Program-made: the position numbers and the translations under genes
Shown here: piece by piece, positions 8,058 to 16,085 of the stretch
Position numbering within the stretch: the stretch's first letter is position 1
Layout: every line of letters starts with the position of its first letter
NCBI GenBank assembly: GCA_018303645.1
Contig: JAGVXR010000019.1
Coordinates: 1-25,236, forward strand
Length of the DNA stretch: 25,236 nucleotides
From: Candidatus Woesearchaeota archaeon
Lineage (GTDB): Archaea > Nanobdellota > Nanobdellia > Woesearchaeales > GW2011-AR4
Direction of reading: 5' to 3'
The notes under the pieces: generated by a model
The model's input: the letters and a program-made list of their open reading frames with translations, nothing else
Databases searched by the model: none
What the model was told of the DNA's origin: nothing

Positions 8058-8493
8058 TTTCAACGAACCTCCATTTTTTGAATTTCCACTCCCTGAAAAA
8101 TATGAACAAAAACAAAAAGAATGCAAGGAATGAAATTATGTACTTCAGGTAATTGTAAGAAAGATTATGCACTTCCAATGCAGCGGCTGTTCCGTCGCTG
8201 TTTAGCTTCACTCTTACGTAAGTCTGGCCAAGCACGGGCTTTTCAAATCCGCTGTAATAAACTTTTAATGGCTTTTTATTGACAGTCATGTAAAAGCTTT
8301 GCTCAGACGCGTTCAGAACAGGACCAGCAAACTCAGTATTCTGTCCGGCATATCTTGAAGGATTTCCAAAGAAATCATCGCTGGAAGGGGCATAATTCTT
8401 CTTGCTAAGATAGAAATCCGATGAAAGGATTAAAAATATGAAAATCACGACTGCATAAGATATTATTGCTATCTTTTTAGTCTTTTTTCGCAT
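8050..8493 (-). CDS. Two-TM protein with OB-fold-like extracytoplasmic domain
   Basis: 147 residues. A membrane helix at ~8-24 and a second at ~112-132 enclose about 85 residues that should lie outside the cell, followed by a short basic tail. The middle part, with NTEFAGPVLNAS, FYMTVNKKPLKVYYSG and GQTYVRVKLN, has the alternating pattern and glycines of a small OB-fold such as in CcmE-like or tRNA_anti-like domains; that is a fold guess only. It overlaps the methyltransferase gene by 17 bp upstream and the YdjM-like gene by 8 bp downstream, so the three are probably made together. I do not recognise a named family. Confidence 0.75.
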   Translation of the reverse strand: MRKKTKKIAIISYAVVIFIFLILSSDFYLSKKNYAPSSDDFFGNPSRYAGQNTEFAGPVLNASEQSFYMTVNKKPLKVYYSGFEKPVLGQTYVRVKLNSDGTAAALEVHNLSYNYLKYIISFLAFFLFLFIFFREWKFKKWRFVENA

Positions 8494-9373
8494 ACAGCAA
8501 AATAGTTCCCCCTTTCTTTAGCATTGCCTCAACTATCGACATAATAATTGATATTGGGACAAAAATAGGAAGCGCCAATAAGGTTATAAATGACGCATTA
8601 ATTTTGTATGAGTCTCTCCTCAGCAGCTTGTACAATACATTTGCATCTTTTGTCCTAAACAGATTTAAAAATGTCTGCAAATAGCCAAATATGTTGTATT
8701 CCAAAGAAAAGTGCTTAATCTTAATCACTCTAAAATTCCCTTTTTTTAGCAAGGATTCTATAGTTTTCGGAGTGTAATGGAAAACATGCAGCGGCGGAGC
8801 AAGGTGAAACCACATAGCTCTGCCAAGCTTGGACTGCACGCTGTCAAAATTTGGGACTGCAACAATAAGATGCCCCTCTTCATTTAACAGATTCCTTATC
8901 TGCCTTAAATAAGGAACAGGATTTGTTATATGCTCTAAAACATGCCATAAAGTAATAACATCAAATTTTTTTCTGATTTTTTTTATGTCGTTGTATACGA
9001 TAAGCCCCTTGAGCATTGCCTTTTTTGCGCCATCTTTGGAAGTCTCAAGCCCGCAGCATTCATAGCCTCTTCTCTTCATCAATTCCAGGAATGAGCCTTC
9101 TCCGCATCCAACGTCGAGAATTGAGGTTTTTTTTGGTACTTTATTTGCCCTTAGGCGCAGGAAATATTTATTCATCAGCCCATAATATTTATATGTGTAA
9201 TAGCTGTTACTGTAATATTTTGCCAGCTCTTTTTTTAATGGCACAGGCTGTATAGAGACAGTATGGCATTTCTTGCACTCGTATAGCGAATAATGCTTGG
9301 AAGAAAGATTGTCATGGTCTTTTGCTTTAAACAGGAATATTAAACTGGTTGAGTCGCAAATGCCGCATTTCAT
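8477..9373 (-). CDS. SAM methyltransferase with N-terminal zinc ribbon
   Basis: 298 residues. Cys3-x2-Cys6 and Cys33-x2-Cys36 form a zinc ribbon. The Methyltransf_23-like domain follows: ILDVGCGEGSFLEL (motif I), LWHVLEHITNP (motif IV) and GHLIVAVPNFDS (motif VI). FHYTPKTIESLLKK is typical of this group. A hydrophobic stretch at ~258-283 could anchor it to the membrane. Members of this group are frequent in polysaccharide and glycolipid loci and often O-methylate sugars; the substrate here is unknown. The start overlaps the UDP-glucose dehydrogenase stop as ATGA, and it overlaps the next gene by 17 bp. Confidence 0.88.
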   Translation of the reverse strand: MKCGICDSTSLIFLFKAKDHDNLSSKHYSLYECKKCHTVSIQPVPLKKELAKYYSNSYYTYKYYGLMNKYFLRLRANKVPKKTSILDVGCGEGSFLELMKRRGYECCGLETSKDGAKKAMLKGLIVYNDIKKIRKKFDVITLWHVLEHITNPVPYLRQIRNLLNEEGHLIVAVPNFDSVQSKLGRAMWFHLAPPLHVFHYTPKTIESLLKKGNFRVIKIKHFSLEYNIFGYLQTFLNLFRTKDANVLYKLLRRDSYKINASFITLLALPIFVPISIIMSIVEAMLKKGGTILLYAKKD

Positions 9374-10740
9374 TTTAGTGGTTTGCCAGAGGACATTAAG
9401 CCGATGCCTACATAATCCACATAATCTTTCATAATGTCTTTGTCGTATATTCTTCTGCAGTCGACTAATAAAGGGGCATTCATCTTTTCTTTAAATATTT
9501 GTGGGTCAAGTTTTTTATAAGCTTCCCATGAAGTCATCACAATGCAGCAGGAGCTTGCTTCCAGAGCTTTTGATATGTCTTCAGAGAATACGACGCCTTT
9601 CCTATCCTTAAAGTGCATTTGGGCATTCTTTATCGCAACCGGGTCGTGCGCAAATACTTTCGCGCTTTTTTCTAATAATCTTTCTATCATGTAAATTGAG
9701 GGGCTCTCCCTTATGTCATCTGTGTTTGGCTTGAATGACAATCCTAAAATGCATATTTTTTTATCTTTGAGGTTTCCCAGCCTTTTTTCTATCCTATTCA
9801 ATATCCCCTGCACTCTGGAATCATTAATGGACAATATCGATTGGAGTAATTCCGGCTTATAATTCATTTTTTTAATGAAGCTGGTCAAAGCTTTGAGGTC
9901 TTTCGGAAAGCAGCTGCCTCCGAATCCGCATCCAGCTTTTAAATAACTCACAATGCCAGGGTGCAGGAACCTGCCATTTACTTTTTGGTTTATTCTTTTA
10001 TCCATGCTTACTGCGTCTAAGACTGCATGGACATCCACATCTGGAATTCTCTCGCAGATTTCCGCAAATTCATTTGAAAAGGAGATGAGCAGCGGAAAGA
10101 AGGCGTTTGAGCAATACTTAATCATCTCCGCGGTATTCAGGTTATTGGCAGCTATATAGACATCATTAAAAAATTTCTTATAGAAATCAGATAAAAGCTT
10201 GCTGTCTTTTTCGGTTGAAGCTCCGATTATAATGCGGTCAGGCTCCAGAAAATCCTCTACGGCATTCCCTTCCCTTAAGAATTCCGGATTCACGCACAAG
10301 CCAAACCCATTTCCTGCCTTTTTCTTGGAATGTTTTTCCAAAATTGGGAGCAAAACGCTTGATGTTGTTTTTGGAACCACGGTGCTCTTTATGACTATAA
10401 TCGGGTAGGTATTCCTGCCCCTAATCATCTTGCCAACAGACTTGCAGGCATTTTTTATGTGGCTTAAGTCAATATCATTTCCTTTGGTTGGAGTTCCGGT
10501 GCAAACAAATATAAAATCAGCATCAGCAGCCTTGCTTAAATCTGTTGTGAATTTTGCTCTTTTGGAAACTTGCCGGCACAATTCATTCAAATTAGGCTCG
10601 TAAAACGGTATTCTACCTTTATTCAGCAAATTAATTTTATTGGCATCGACATCTACAAAAATGACTTCGTGCTTTTTTGCAAAACATAGCCCCGAAACCA
10701 AGCCGACATACCCCACACCGATAATGGCTATTTTCATCAT
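9370..10740 (-). CDS. ugd: UDP-glucose 6-dehydrogenase
   Basis: 456 residues, the usual length. It oxidises UDP-glucose twice with NAD+ to UDP-glucuronate. Seen in order: the NAD site IAIIGVGYVGLVSG (res 4-17), FYEPNLNEL, VCTGTP, NPEFLREGNAVEDFLEPDRI, the helix with Lys208 and Asn212 in AEMIKYCSNAF, the catalytic Cys277 in GFGGSCFPKDL, and LSFKPNTDDIRESPS. These point to the UDP-glucose rather than the UDP-GlcNAc/ManNAc branch. The segment after Asn212 (FFPLLISFSNE) lacks the Lys/Arg usual in this helix. It lies 22 bp after the decarboxylase gene, which would use its product, and overlaps the methyltransferase start by 4 bp. Two Met codons begin the protein; either could be used. Confidence 0.95.
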   Translation of the reverse strand: MMKIAIIGVGYVGLVSGLCFAKKHEVIFVDVDANKINLLNKGRIPFYEPNLNELCRQVSKRAKFTTDLSKAADADFIFVCTGTPTKGNDIDLSHIKNACKSVGKMIRGRNTYPIIVIKSTVVPKTTSSVLLPILEKHSKKKAGNGFGLCVNPEFLREGNAVEDFLEPDRIIIGASTEKDSKLLSDFYKKFFNDVYIAANNLNTAEMIKYCSNAFFPLLISFSNEFAEICERIPDVDVHAVLDAVSMDKRINQKVNGRFLHPGIVSYLKAGCGFGGSCFPKDLKALTSFIKKMNYKPELLQSILSINDSRVQGILNRIEKRLGNLKDKKICILGLSFKPNTDDIRESPSIYMIERLLEKSAKVFAHDPVAIKNAQMHFKDRKGVVFSEDISKALEASSCCIVMTSWEAYKKLDPQIFKEKMNAPLLVDCRRIYDKDIMKDYVDYVGIGLMSSGKPLK

Positions 10741-10762
10741 AATTTAGAATTTCAGTTCTGAT

Positions 10763-11848
10763 TTAAATTTTTTGTTTGTTATTCTGAAATCTGTGCCATA
10801 ATATTGTACTTTTAAGTCCGTCCTTTAATGAATATTCAGGATGATACTTTAATTTCATCTTGATTTTAGTCAAATCAGGGCACCTGCGCTGGGGGTTGTC
10901 TGTCAAATATTCCTTTTCCGAGCTCTTTTTGTGGATTACCTTGAGTCTTGGGTTTGTCAATCCAATAATCAGCTTTGCTAAATTTGCCATTGATATCTCC
11001 TCTTGGTCATTGCCAACATTAAAGACATCCCCATTGAATCCTGATAAAAGCACTTTCAAATAACCAGTAATTGCATCAGCTATATAGCAAAAGCTTCGAG
11101 TGGCTTTTCCATCACTATACAAAATAATGTTCTGATTAGATAATGCGTTGCTTAGCAAATCCGGAATAACGCGCTTGTCATTTAAATACAGCCGCGGCCC
11201 ATAGACGTTAAATGTGCGCGTTATTTTTACAGGCAATTTATATGTGCTGTAATAATTCATTGAGAGAGTTTCCCCAAACCGCTTGGATTCATCGTAACAA
11301 GCTCTTGGTCCTGTGCAGGAAACATTGCCCCTATAGTCCTCCGGCGTTGGTATGGACTCAGGCAATGGATCGCCGTATACTTCGCTGCTGCTCATGTACA
11401 TAAAGCTTTTAACATTATGTTTTCTTGCCAAATCCAGCATTTTCCACGTACCATCCACATTGACCCGCATAGTCTCAAAGGGATATCTTCTGTAGAATGA
11501 CGGGGAGGCTATGCTCGCTCCATGAACAACATAATCAACGGGCTCTACATTAAATGGCTCTGAAACATCCTTATTTATAACCTTGATATAGGGCTTATTT
11601 TTTAAATGCCCAAGGTTACGTGGAAACCCAGTTATGAAATTGTCAACTGCAATTATTTTGCAGAAATCCTTGAATTTTGTTTCATTAAGATAGGCAATCA
11701 CATCAACTAAATAGCTGCATACAAAGCCAGCTGCCCCTGTAATTAAAATGCTGCTGCCCTCGAGATCTGAAAAATCGTTTGCGGGATTTTTATTTATGCC
11801 CGCAATATCCTCTTTTACAATGTTTAAAGATGGGTATGACAAAGCCAT
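10763..11848 (-). CDS. uxs: UDP-glucuronate decarboxylase (UDP-xylose synthase-like)
   Basis: 361 residues of the extended SDR family. It should convert UDP-glucuronate to UDP-xylose. The signature GPRACYDESKR (180-190) is typical of UXS enzymes and holds the catalytic Tyr185 and Lys189. Also seen are YMSSSEVYGDP, RTFNVYGPR and DGKATRSFCYI. The NAD loop reads GAAGFVC (38-44): the third glycine of GxxGxxG is replaced by Cys. An N-terminal extension of ~30 residues precedes the fold. I chose ATG 11848 because AGGTG sits 5 nt upstream; a TTG at 11863 is possible but has no such site. It is first in the operon and feeds on the product of the next gene, ugd. UDP-apiose/arabinose activities in the same family cannot be excluded. 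Confidence 0.9.
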   Translation of the reverse strand: MALSYPSLNIVKEDIAGINKNPANDFSDLEGSSILITGAAGFVCSYLVDVIAYLNETKFKDFCKIIAVDNFITGFPRNLGHLKNKPYIKVINKDVSEPFNVEPVDYVVHGASIASPSFYRRYPFETMRVNVDGTWKMLDLARKHNVKSFMYMSSSEVYGDPLPESIPTPEDYRGNVSCTGPRACYDESKRFGETLSMNYYSTYKLPVKITRTFNVYGPRLYLNDKRVIPDLLSNALSNQNIILYSDGKATRSFCYIADAITGYLKVLLSGFNGDVFNVGNDQEEISMANLAKLIIGLTNPRLKVIHKKSSEKEYLTDNPQRRCPDLTKIKMKLKYHPEYSLKDGLKSTILWHRFQNNKQKI

Positions 11849-11853
11849 AAAAA

Positions 11854-11858
11854 CACCT
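11854..11858 (-). promoter_or_regulatory. Ribosome-binding site deciding the uxs start
   Basis: The minus strand reads AGGTG followed by five T and ATG. It matches the archaeal anti-SD sequence and favours 11848 over the upstream TTG. Confidence 0.65.
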
Positions 11859-11887
11859 GACAACTATGGATAATGGGTGGGGGTCTG

Positions 11888-11896
11888 TTTATAAAG
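11888..11896 (-). promoter_or_regulatory. TATA-like box for the uxs-ugd operon
   Basis: CTTTATAAA on the minus strand, centred 44 nt upstream of ATG 11848. Unlike most promoters here it would give a leader of about 18 nt, enough to hold the AGGTG site. Confidence 0.5.
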
Positions 11897-11983
11897 CTTT
11901 TTTAGTTTTAGTTAGTTTAGAAACACGTAATTTAGCATAGAAAATTTATTAAAGTAGCGGCATTTCTCGCAGGTGGGTTATTC

Positions 11984-12661
11984 ATGTTGTCTCTTGTAGT
12001 GCCAGTGTACAATGAAGAGGATGTTATAGAAACCGCTGCAGGGAATATTTTAAAAGAATTTGAGAATAGTAAAATTAAGCTGGAATTGATATTGGTAAAT
12101 AACGGCTCAACAGATAACACCGGTAAAATCATGGAAAATTTAAAACAGAAGAATATAAAAAAGGTTACTCTAAAGGCAAACCAGACATTCGGAGGTGGCG
12201 TAATAGGGGGCCTGAAAATAGCAAAAGGGGGCTATTTTGGGATTACATGCGCAGGTGGAAAAGTGCCGGTTAGCGAAATTGTGCGTCTTTATAGGATTGC
12301 AAGGGAAAATAATATTGATTTCTGCAAAGGAGACCGGGGATTAAAATACAGTAGCAAGACAAGAGTGATTCTCTCGGTCATTTATGGCATGCTAGTGCGG
12401 CTTTTTTTTTCCTTAAAAATAAGCGATATAAACGGCTACCCAATAATAATTAAAAGAAGTGTCTATGAAAAAATAAAACCCAAGCTTAAAAATTGGAACA
12501 TTAATGTAGAGATGCTGCATAAAGCATCAAAATTTGGCTGCAAGATTTTGAGCATTCCTGTAAAGCACGGGGACCGGCTTGCAGGCGCTTCCCATGTGGG
12601 AATGGGGGTTGTTTGGGACATGTTTGTAGGGCTGATAAGGTACAGGCTGGCTGCCAAATAA
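11984..12661 (+). CDS. GT2-fold glycosyltransferase-like protein lacking DxD
   Basis: 225 residues of the GT-A/GT2 fold: LSLVVPVYNEEDVIE at the N-terminus, LILVNNGSTDNTG (~35-47) and GGGVIGGLKIAKGG (~70-83). The place of the catalytic DxD is taken by ITCAGGKVP, so both acidic residues that bind metal and nucleotide sugar are missing. The C-terminal part still matches DPM-like transferases (SDINGYPIIIKR, NINVEMLHKASKFG, IPVKHGDR). It may be inactive, metal-independent or a binding subunit. AGGTG lies 8 nt before the ATG. It opens a three-gene operon (gaps of 18 and 9 bp). Confidence 0.85.
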   Translation: MLSLVVPVYNEEDVIETAAGNILKEFENSKIKLELILVNNGSTDNTGKIMENLKQKNIKKVTLKANQTFGGGVIGGLKIAKGGYFGITCAGGKVPVSEIVRLYRIARENNIDFCKGDRGLKYSSKTRVILSVIYGMLVRLFFSLKISDINGYPIIIKRSVYEKIKPKLKNWNINVEMLHKASKFGCKILSIPVKHGDRLAGASHVGMGVVWDMFVGLIRYRLAAK

Positions 12662-12679
12662 TAAGAAAAAAACAAGAAA

Positions 12680-13447
12680 ATGACAAAGGTTGTTATACTG
12701 TGCGGCGGAGAGGGAACAAGATTAAAGGAGCATACGGAATTCATCCCAAAGCCGCTGGTCAGGATAGGCGGCAAGCCGATACTATGGCATGTAATGAAGA
12801 TATACTCCCATTACGGCTACCGGGATTTTATACTGTGCTTGGGCTACAAGGGCGACATGATCAAGCAATATTTTCTTAATTACGAGACTGAAAATTTTGA
12901 TTTTACATTAAAGCTTAAAAAAAGGGCTATTGATTTTCCAAAAAAACATGAAGTTGAAGATTGGAGTGTAAGCTGCGTAGACACAGGGGAGAAAACACTG
13001 ACTGGCGGAAGATTAAAGAAGATCAGCCACTATTTGGACTCTGAAGATTTTATGGTTACATATGGCGATGGAGTTGCGGATATAGATATTAACCAGCTTT
13101 GGAAATTCCACAAAAGCAAGGACAAGATGGTTACTATAACAGGGGTGCATCCTGTATCAAAATACGGCTTAATTAAAATCAATAAAGGATTTGAGGTTAT
13201 AAATTTCAAGGAAAAGCCTCCCCTTAAGGACCTGATAAATGCCGGTTTTATGGTGTGCAAGCGGGAGTTCATTGACTTGATAAAGACTGACTGCATGTTT
13301 GAGGAAAATATCCTGCCTGATCTCTCAAGAAAGAAGCAGGTTGCCGTATACAAGCATGAATCCTTTTTTCATCCGATGGACACTTATAAGGATTATGAGT
13401 CCCTCAATAGGATATGGAATGAGAAGGCAAACTGGAAAGTATGGTAG
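12680..13447 (+). CDS. rfbF: Glucose-1-phosphate cytidylyltransferase
   Basis: 255 residues, the normal size for RfbF/AscA. It makes CDP-glucose from CTP and glucose-1-phosphate. The fingerprint is LCGGEGTRLKEHTE (7-20) with PKPL (Lys24), then GGKPILWHVMKIYSHYG, LCLGYKGDMI, WSVSCVDTGEKTLTGGRLKK (~95-114), VTYGDGVADID and FKEKPP. CDP-glucose normally goes to a 4,6-dehydratase (RfbG) on the way to dideoxy or branched sugars; no such gene is in this window, but the next gene is a sugar C-methyltransferase. The start ATG follows a run of AAGAAAAAAAC without a clear RBS; the gap of 18 bp suggests operon transcription. Confidence 0.93.
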   Translation: MTKVVILCGGEGTRLKEHTEFIPKPLVRIGGKPILWHVMKIYSHYGYRDFILCLGYKGDMIKQYFLNYETENFDFTLKLKKRAIDFPKKHEVEDWSVSCVDTGEKTLTGGRLKKISHYLDSEDFMVTYGDGVADIDINQLWKFHKSKDKMVTITGVHPVSKYGLIKINKGFEVINFKEKPPLKDLINAGFMVCKREFIDLIKTDCMFEENILPDLSRKKQVAVYKHESFFHPMDTYKDYESLNRIWNEKANWKVW

Positions 13448-13456
13448 AATGCAAAA

Positions 13457-14668
13457 ATGGGTAAATGTGGGGTTTGCAGTTCTGAAATCATAAAGTTCTT
13501 GTCATTAGGGAGGACTCCGCTCGCCAACTCATTTCTTAAAAAGGAGGAGCTCAGCAAGAATGAAGAATACTATCCGCTTGATGCGGGATTCTGCCAGAAA
13601 TGCGCTCTTGTCCAGCTTATATATGTTGTCAGCCCGGAGAAAATTTTTAAGAATTATGTCTATGTGTCATCAACCTCAAGCACATTGAGGGCCCATTTCA
13701 AAGAATTATCGGAAAAAATAATCAAAAGAATAAGCAAAGGCTCGACTGTGATGGAAATAGGCAGCAACGACGGCACTCTTCTTAAAAATTTTGCTCGAAA
13801 ACAATACAATGTATTGGGAATTGAGCCATCTTCCAACATAGCAGAAATAGCCAACAACAACGGGGTTAAAACCCTGAATGTGTTTTTAAATGAGAATTCT
13901 GCAAAAAAAATAGCCAAGAAATATGGAAAGGCTGATGTTGTAATCGGCACAAATGTTTTTGCGCATATTCCTGATTTGCACGGATTATTAAGGGCTCTGA
14001 AAATACTGCTCAAGCCTAATGGATTTGCCGTGTTTGAGTCGCCCTACCTAATTGATTTAATTTCTAAAAAGGAATTTGATACGATTTATCATGAGCACGT
14101 ATATTACCTTTTGATAAAGCCGCTTAAATACTTATTTGGAATGCATGGAATGGAATTGTTCGATGCTGAAAGGACAAAAATACACGGCGGCTCAATAAGG
14201 TTTTATATCGGAATGAAAAATAAAAGAAAAATAAACAGAAATATCAATGATTTGCTTGAGCTTGAAAAAAAGAAAGGATTTCATGACATAAGCACATACA
14301 CGAGATTTGCCAAGGATATTATCAGATTAAAAAAAGAGCTTACCCAGCTGCTTGGAAAGCTTAAAAGAGAAGGAAACAAGATATGCGGATTTGGCGCTCC
14401 GGCAAAAGGGAACACTTTGCTTAATTATATGAAAATAGGCCGCTCAACCTTAGATTACATAGTTGACAATAGCCATTATAAGCAAAATCTTTTCACGCCT
14501 GGCACAAAGATTCCGGTGCTCCACCCGAGCAGATTATTATCGGACAAGCCGGACTATCTGCTTATTCTTGCCTGGAACTTTGCCGATGAGATAATAGAAG
14601 AGCAGAAAGAATTTGCCAGGAGCGGCGGCAAGTTTATCATACCTATCCCTAAGCCGATAGTTGTGTAG
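13457..14668 (+). CDS. Deoxysugar C-methyltransferase (TylC3/NovU-like)
   Basis: 403 residues with all three parts of the family: an N-terminal zinc site (Cys4, Cys7, Cys46, Cys49), the SAM domain with MEIGSNDGTLL (99-109), and a C-terminal Rossmann-like part with GFGAPAKGNTLLNY. TNVFAHIPDL and TIYHEHVYYL (Tyr211, His212, Glu213, His214) are the hallmark catalytic region of enzymes that methylate a sugar carbon next to a keto group. The substrate would be a keto-deoxy sugar nucleotide, here perhaps CDP-linked given rfbF 9 bp upstream; this is inference. A terminator-like repeat follows. Confidence 0.93.
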   Translation: MGKCGVCSSEIIKFLSLGRTPLANSFLKKEELSKNEEYYPLDAGFCQKCALVQLIYVVSPEKIFKNYVYVSSTSSTLRAHFKELSEKIIKRISKGSTVMEIGSNDGTLLKNFARKQYNVLGIEPSSNIAEIANNNGVKTLNVFLNENSAKKIAKKYGKADVVIGTNVFAHIPDLHGLLRALKILLKPNGFAVFESPYLIDLISKKEFDTIYHEHVYYLLIKPLKYLFGMHGMELFDAERTKIHGGSIRFYIGMKNKRKINRNINDLLELEKKKGFHDISTYTRFAKDIIRLKKELTQLLGKLKREGNKICGFGAPAKGNTLLNYMKIGRSTLDYIVDNSHYKQNLFTPGTKIPVLHPSRLLSDKPDYLLILAWNFADEIIEEQKEFARSGGKFIIPIPKPIVV

Positions 14669-14679
14669 TTCTATCGAAA

Positions 14680-14706
14680 AGCAGCATCTTTAATTTACAT
14701 GCTGCT
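14680..14706 (+). terminator. Terminator-like inverted repeat after the rfbF operon
   Basis: AGCAGCAT (14680-14687) pairs with ATGCTGCT (14699-14706) across an 11-nt AT-rich loop, starting 12 nt after the stop of the C-methyltransferase gene. There is no strong T-run, so the role is a guess. Confidence 0.4.
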
Positions 14707-14877
14707 GCTGATCTTTGCATATTTTGCAAGATAGTAGATATCATTAAGCGATAAGCTTTTAAGAATTCGCAAAGCTCTTTCAGGCCTTAAATATACCGAT
14801 TTAAATGCTTTTTTTATTAGATAATATTTGTTTAACAATATTTTTAAACCTATGCCTGTTTTCTTAATGCATGGCAA
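14695..14877 (-). pseudogene. Possible C-terminal remnant of a radical SAM protein
   Basis: A 60-codon minus-strand reading frame ends at 14695. Its part KKAFKSVYLRPERALRILK followed by SLNDIYYLAKYAK resembles the basic helical tail at the end of many B12-binding radical SAM proteins (pattern FYLRPxxxLxxL). No core domain lies upstream, where the strand is taken by the start of the GT4 gene on the other strand. It may be the leftover of a lost gene in a locus that still has two such proteins, or a chance ORF. The resemblance is from memory of the family, not a search. Confidence 0.35.
14842..14848 (+). promoter_or_regulatory. TATA-like box for the GT4 operon
   Basis: TTTTAAA centred 26 nt before ATG 14871, which supports a leaderless start there rather than at the internal ATG 14880. 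Confidence 0.5.
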
Positions 14878-16085
14878 AAATGAACATACTGGTAACAGCC
14901 ACTACATTCCCGCGGTGGAAAGATGATACCGAGCCAAGTTTTGTGTTTGTACTCAGCAGGCTATTATCTATCCATGGGTATAATGTGACTGTGCTAGTGC
15001 CTCATTCTTATGGCTCTAAAAAGTATGAATTAATGGACAACCTCAAGGTTTATAGGTTTCCTTATTTTGTGCCATACAGGATGCAAAGGGTTTGCTATCA
15101 GGGAGGTATCCTGGAAAACCTGAAAAGATACAAGCTGGCCGTGCTGCAGCTGCCTTTGCTATTCGCATTTGAATTTTTGAATATGGCAAGATTGATAAAA
15201 AAAGAGAAAATTGATGCCATACATGCGCATTGGATAGTGCCTCAGGGATTTCTGGCTTACCTGTGCAAAAAACTATATGGAATTCCATACATTGCTACTG
15301 CGCATGCAGGGGATGTTTTCCCGCTGAAATCCAAATTTTTCAGATTTTTGTCAAACCTGGCAATTAAAGATTCTGACTTCTGCACTGCAAACAGCTCTTT
15401 TACAAAAAAAAAGCTCCTAAAAATTTCAGGAAGAAAAGATATAAAAATAATCCCGATGGGAGTTGATTTAAGCGTTTTCTCGGAGAGGAATAAAAATGAA
15501 GATTTAAGAAAAAGATTAGGTGTAAAAAAAGAGTTCATTTTGACTGTTGGCAGGCTTGTTGAAAAAAAAGGAATAAAATACCTTATATCCTCCATGAAGG
15601 ATGTAATAAAAAAATTTCCTGATGCAAAGCTCGTCATTATCGGAGATGGCCCTGAAAGAAAGGGCTTGGAGATTCTTGCCAAGGACCTCAAGCTTGATGG
15701 CAGCATCATATTTGCGGGAAGTGTGGAAAACAGGCATTTGCCGGAATTTTATGCAACAGCTGACTTATTTGTTGGACCTTCCATAGTCACTGAAAGCGGC
15801 GATACAGAGGGGCTTGGAATTGTTTTCCTCGAAGCGCTTGCATCAGGAACTTGCGTGATAGGAAGCAATGTCGGAGGCATTCCAGACATAATAAAGCATA
15901 ATGATACTGGATTGCTGGTAAATCAAAAATCCCCCGGGCAACTGGCAAACGCAATCATAAGGCTGTTGTCTGACAAGGGCTTAAGAAGAAGGCTGGCTTC
16001 AAGCGGGCGAAAAATGGTTAAAGAAGTTTACTCGTGGAGATTAATAGGCAAAAGATTCAACGAATTGGCAGCATCAATCAAATGA
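14871..16085 (+). CDS. GT4-family glycosyltransferase
   Basis: 404 residues of the GT-B fold. The N-terminal half has MNILVTATTFPRW, the acceptor-side HAHWIVPQGF (~120) and ATAHAGDVF. The C-terminal donor half has ILTVGRLVEKKGI, VIIGDGPER, FAGSV and FVGPS, then the E-x7-E motif region ESGDTEGLGIVFLEALASG, which binds the nucleotide sugar; VGGIPDIIKHNDTGLLV closes it. It should be a retaining enzyme that adds a sugar to a lipid-linked or protein-bound glycan at the inner membrane face. The donor is not predictable. It overlaps the next gene by ATGA, so the two are co-translated. Confidence 0.94.
   Translation: MAKMNILVTATTFPRWKDDTEPSFVFVLSRLLSIHGYNVTVLVPHSYGSKKYELMDNLKVYRFPYFVPYRMQRVCYQGGILENLKRYKLAVLQLPLLFAFEFLNMARLIKKEKIDAIHAHWIVPQGFLAYLCKKLYGIPYIATAHAGDVFPLKSKFFRFLSNLAIKDSDFCTANSSFTKKKLLKISGRKDIKIIPMGVDLSVFSERNKNEDLRKRLGVKKEFILTVGRLVEKKGIKYLISSMKDVIKKFPDAKLVIIGDGPERKGLEILAKDLKLDGSIIFAGSVENRHLPEFYATADLFVGPSIVTESGDTEGLGIVFLEALASGTCVIGSNVGGIPDIIKHNDTGLLVNQKSPGQLANAIIRLLSDKGLRRRLASSGRKMVKEVYSWRLIGKRFNELAASIK

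Noticed and set aside
12401..12410. T9 run in the GT2-like gene as a slippage site
   Set aside because: T runs of this size are common in such AT-rich sequence and the frame reads through normally as Phe codons.
12613..12879. 88-codon plus-strand ORF over the GT2-rfbF junction
   Set aside because: It only overlaps the two genuine genes in another frame and shows no family pattern.
14880..14894. ATGAACATACTGGTA identical at 14880 and at the GT9 start 23586
   Set aside because: Both encode MNILV, a common first strand of GT-B proteins; flanks differ, so this is not a repeat.
16034..16081. Upstream ATG for the CE4-like gene
   Set aside because: It lies inside the GT4 gene, while the ATG at 16082 makes the usual ATGA overlap.
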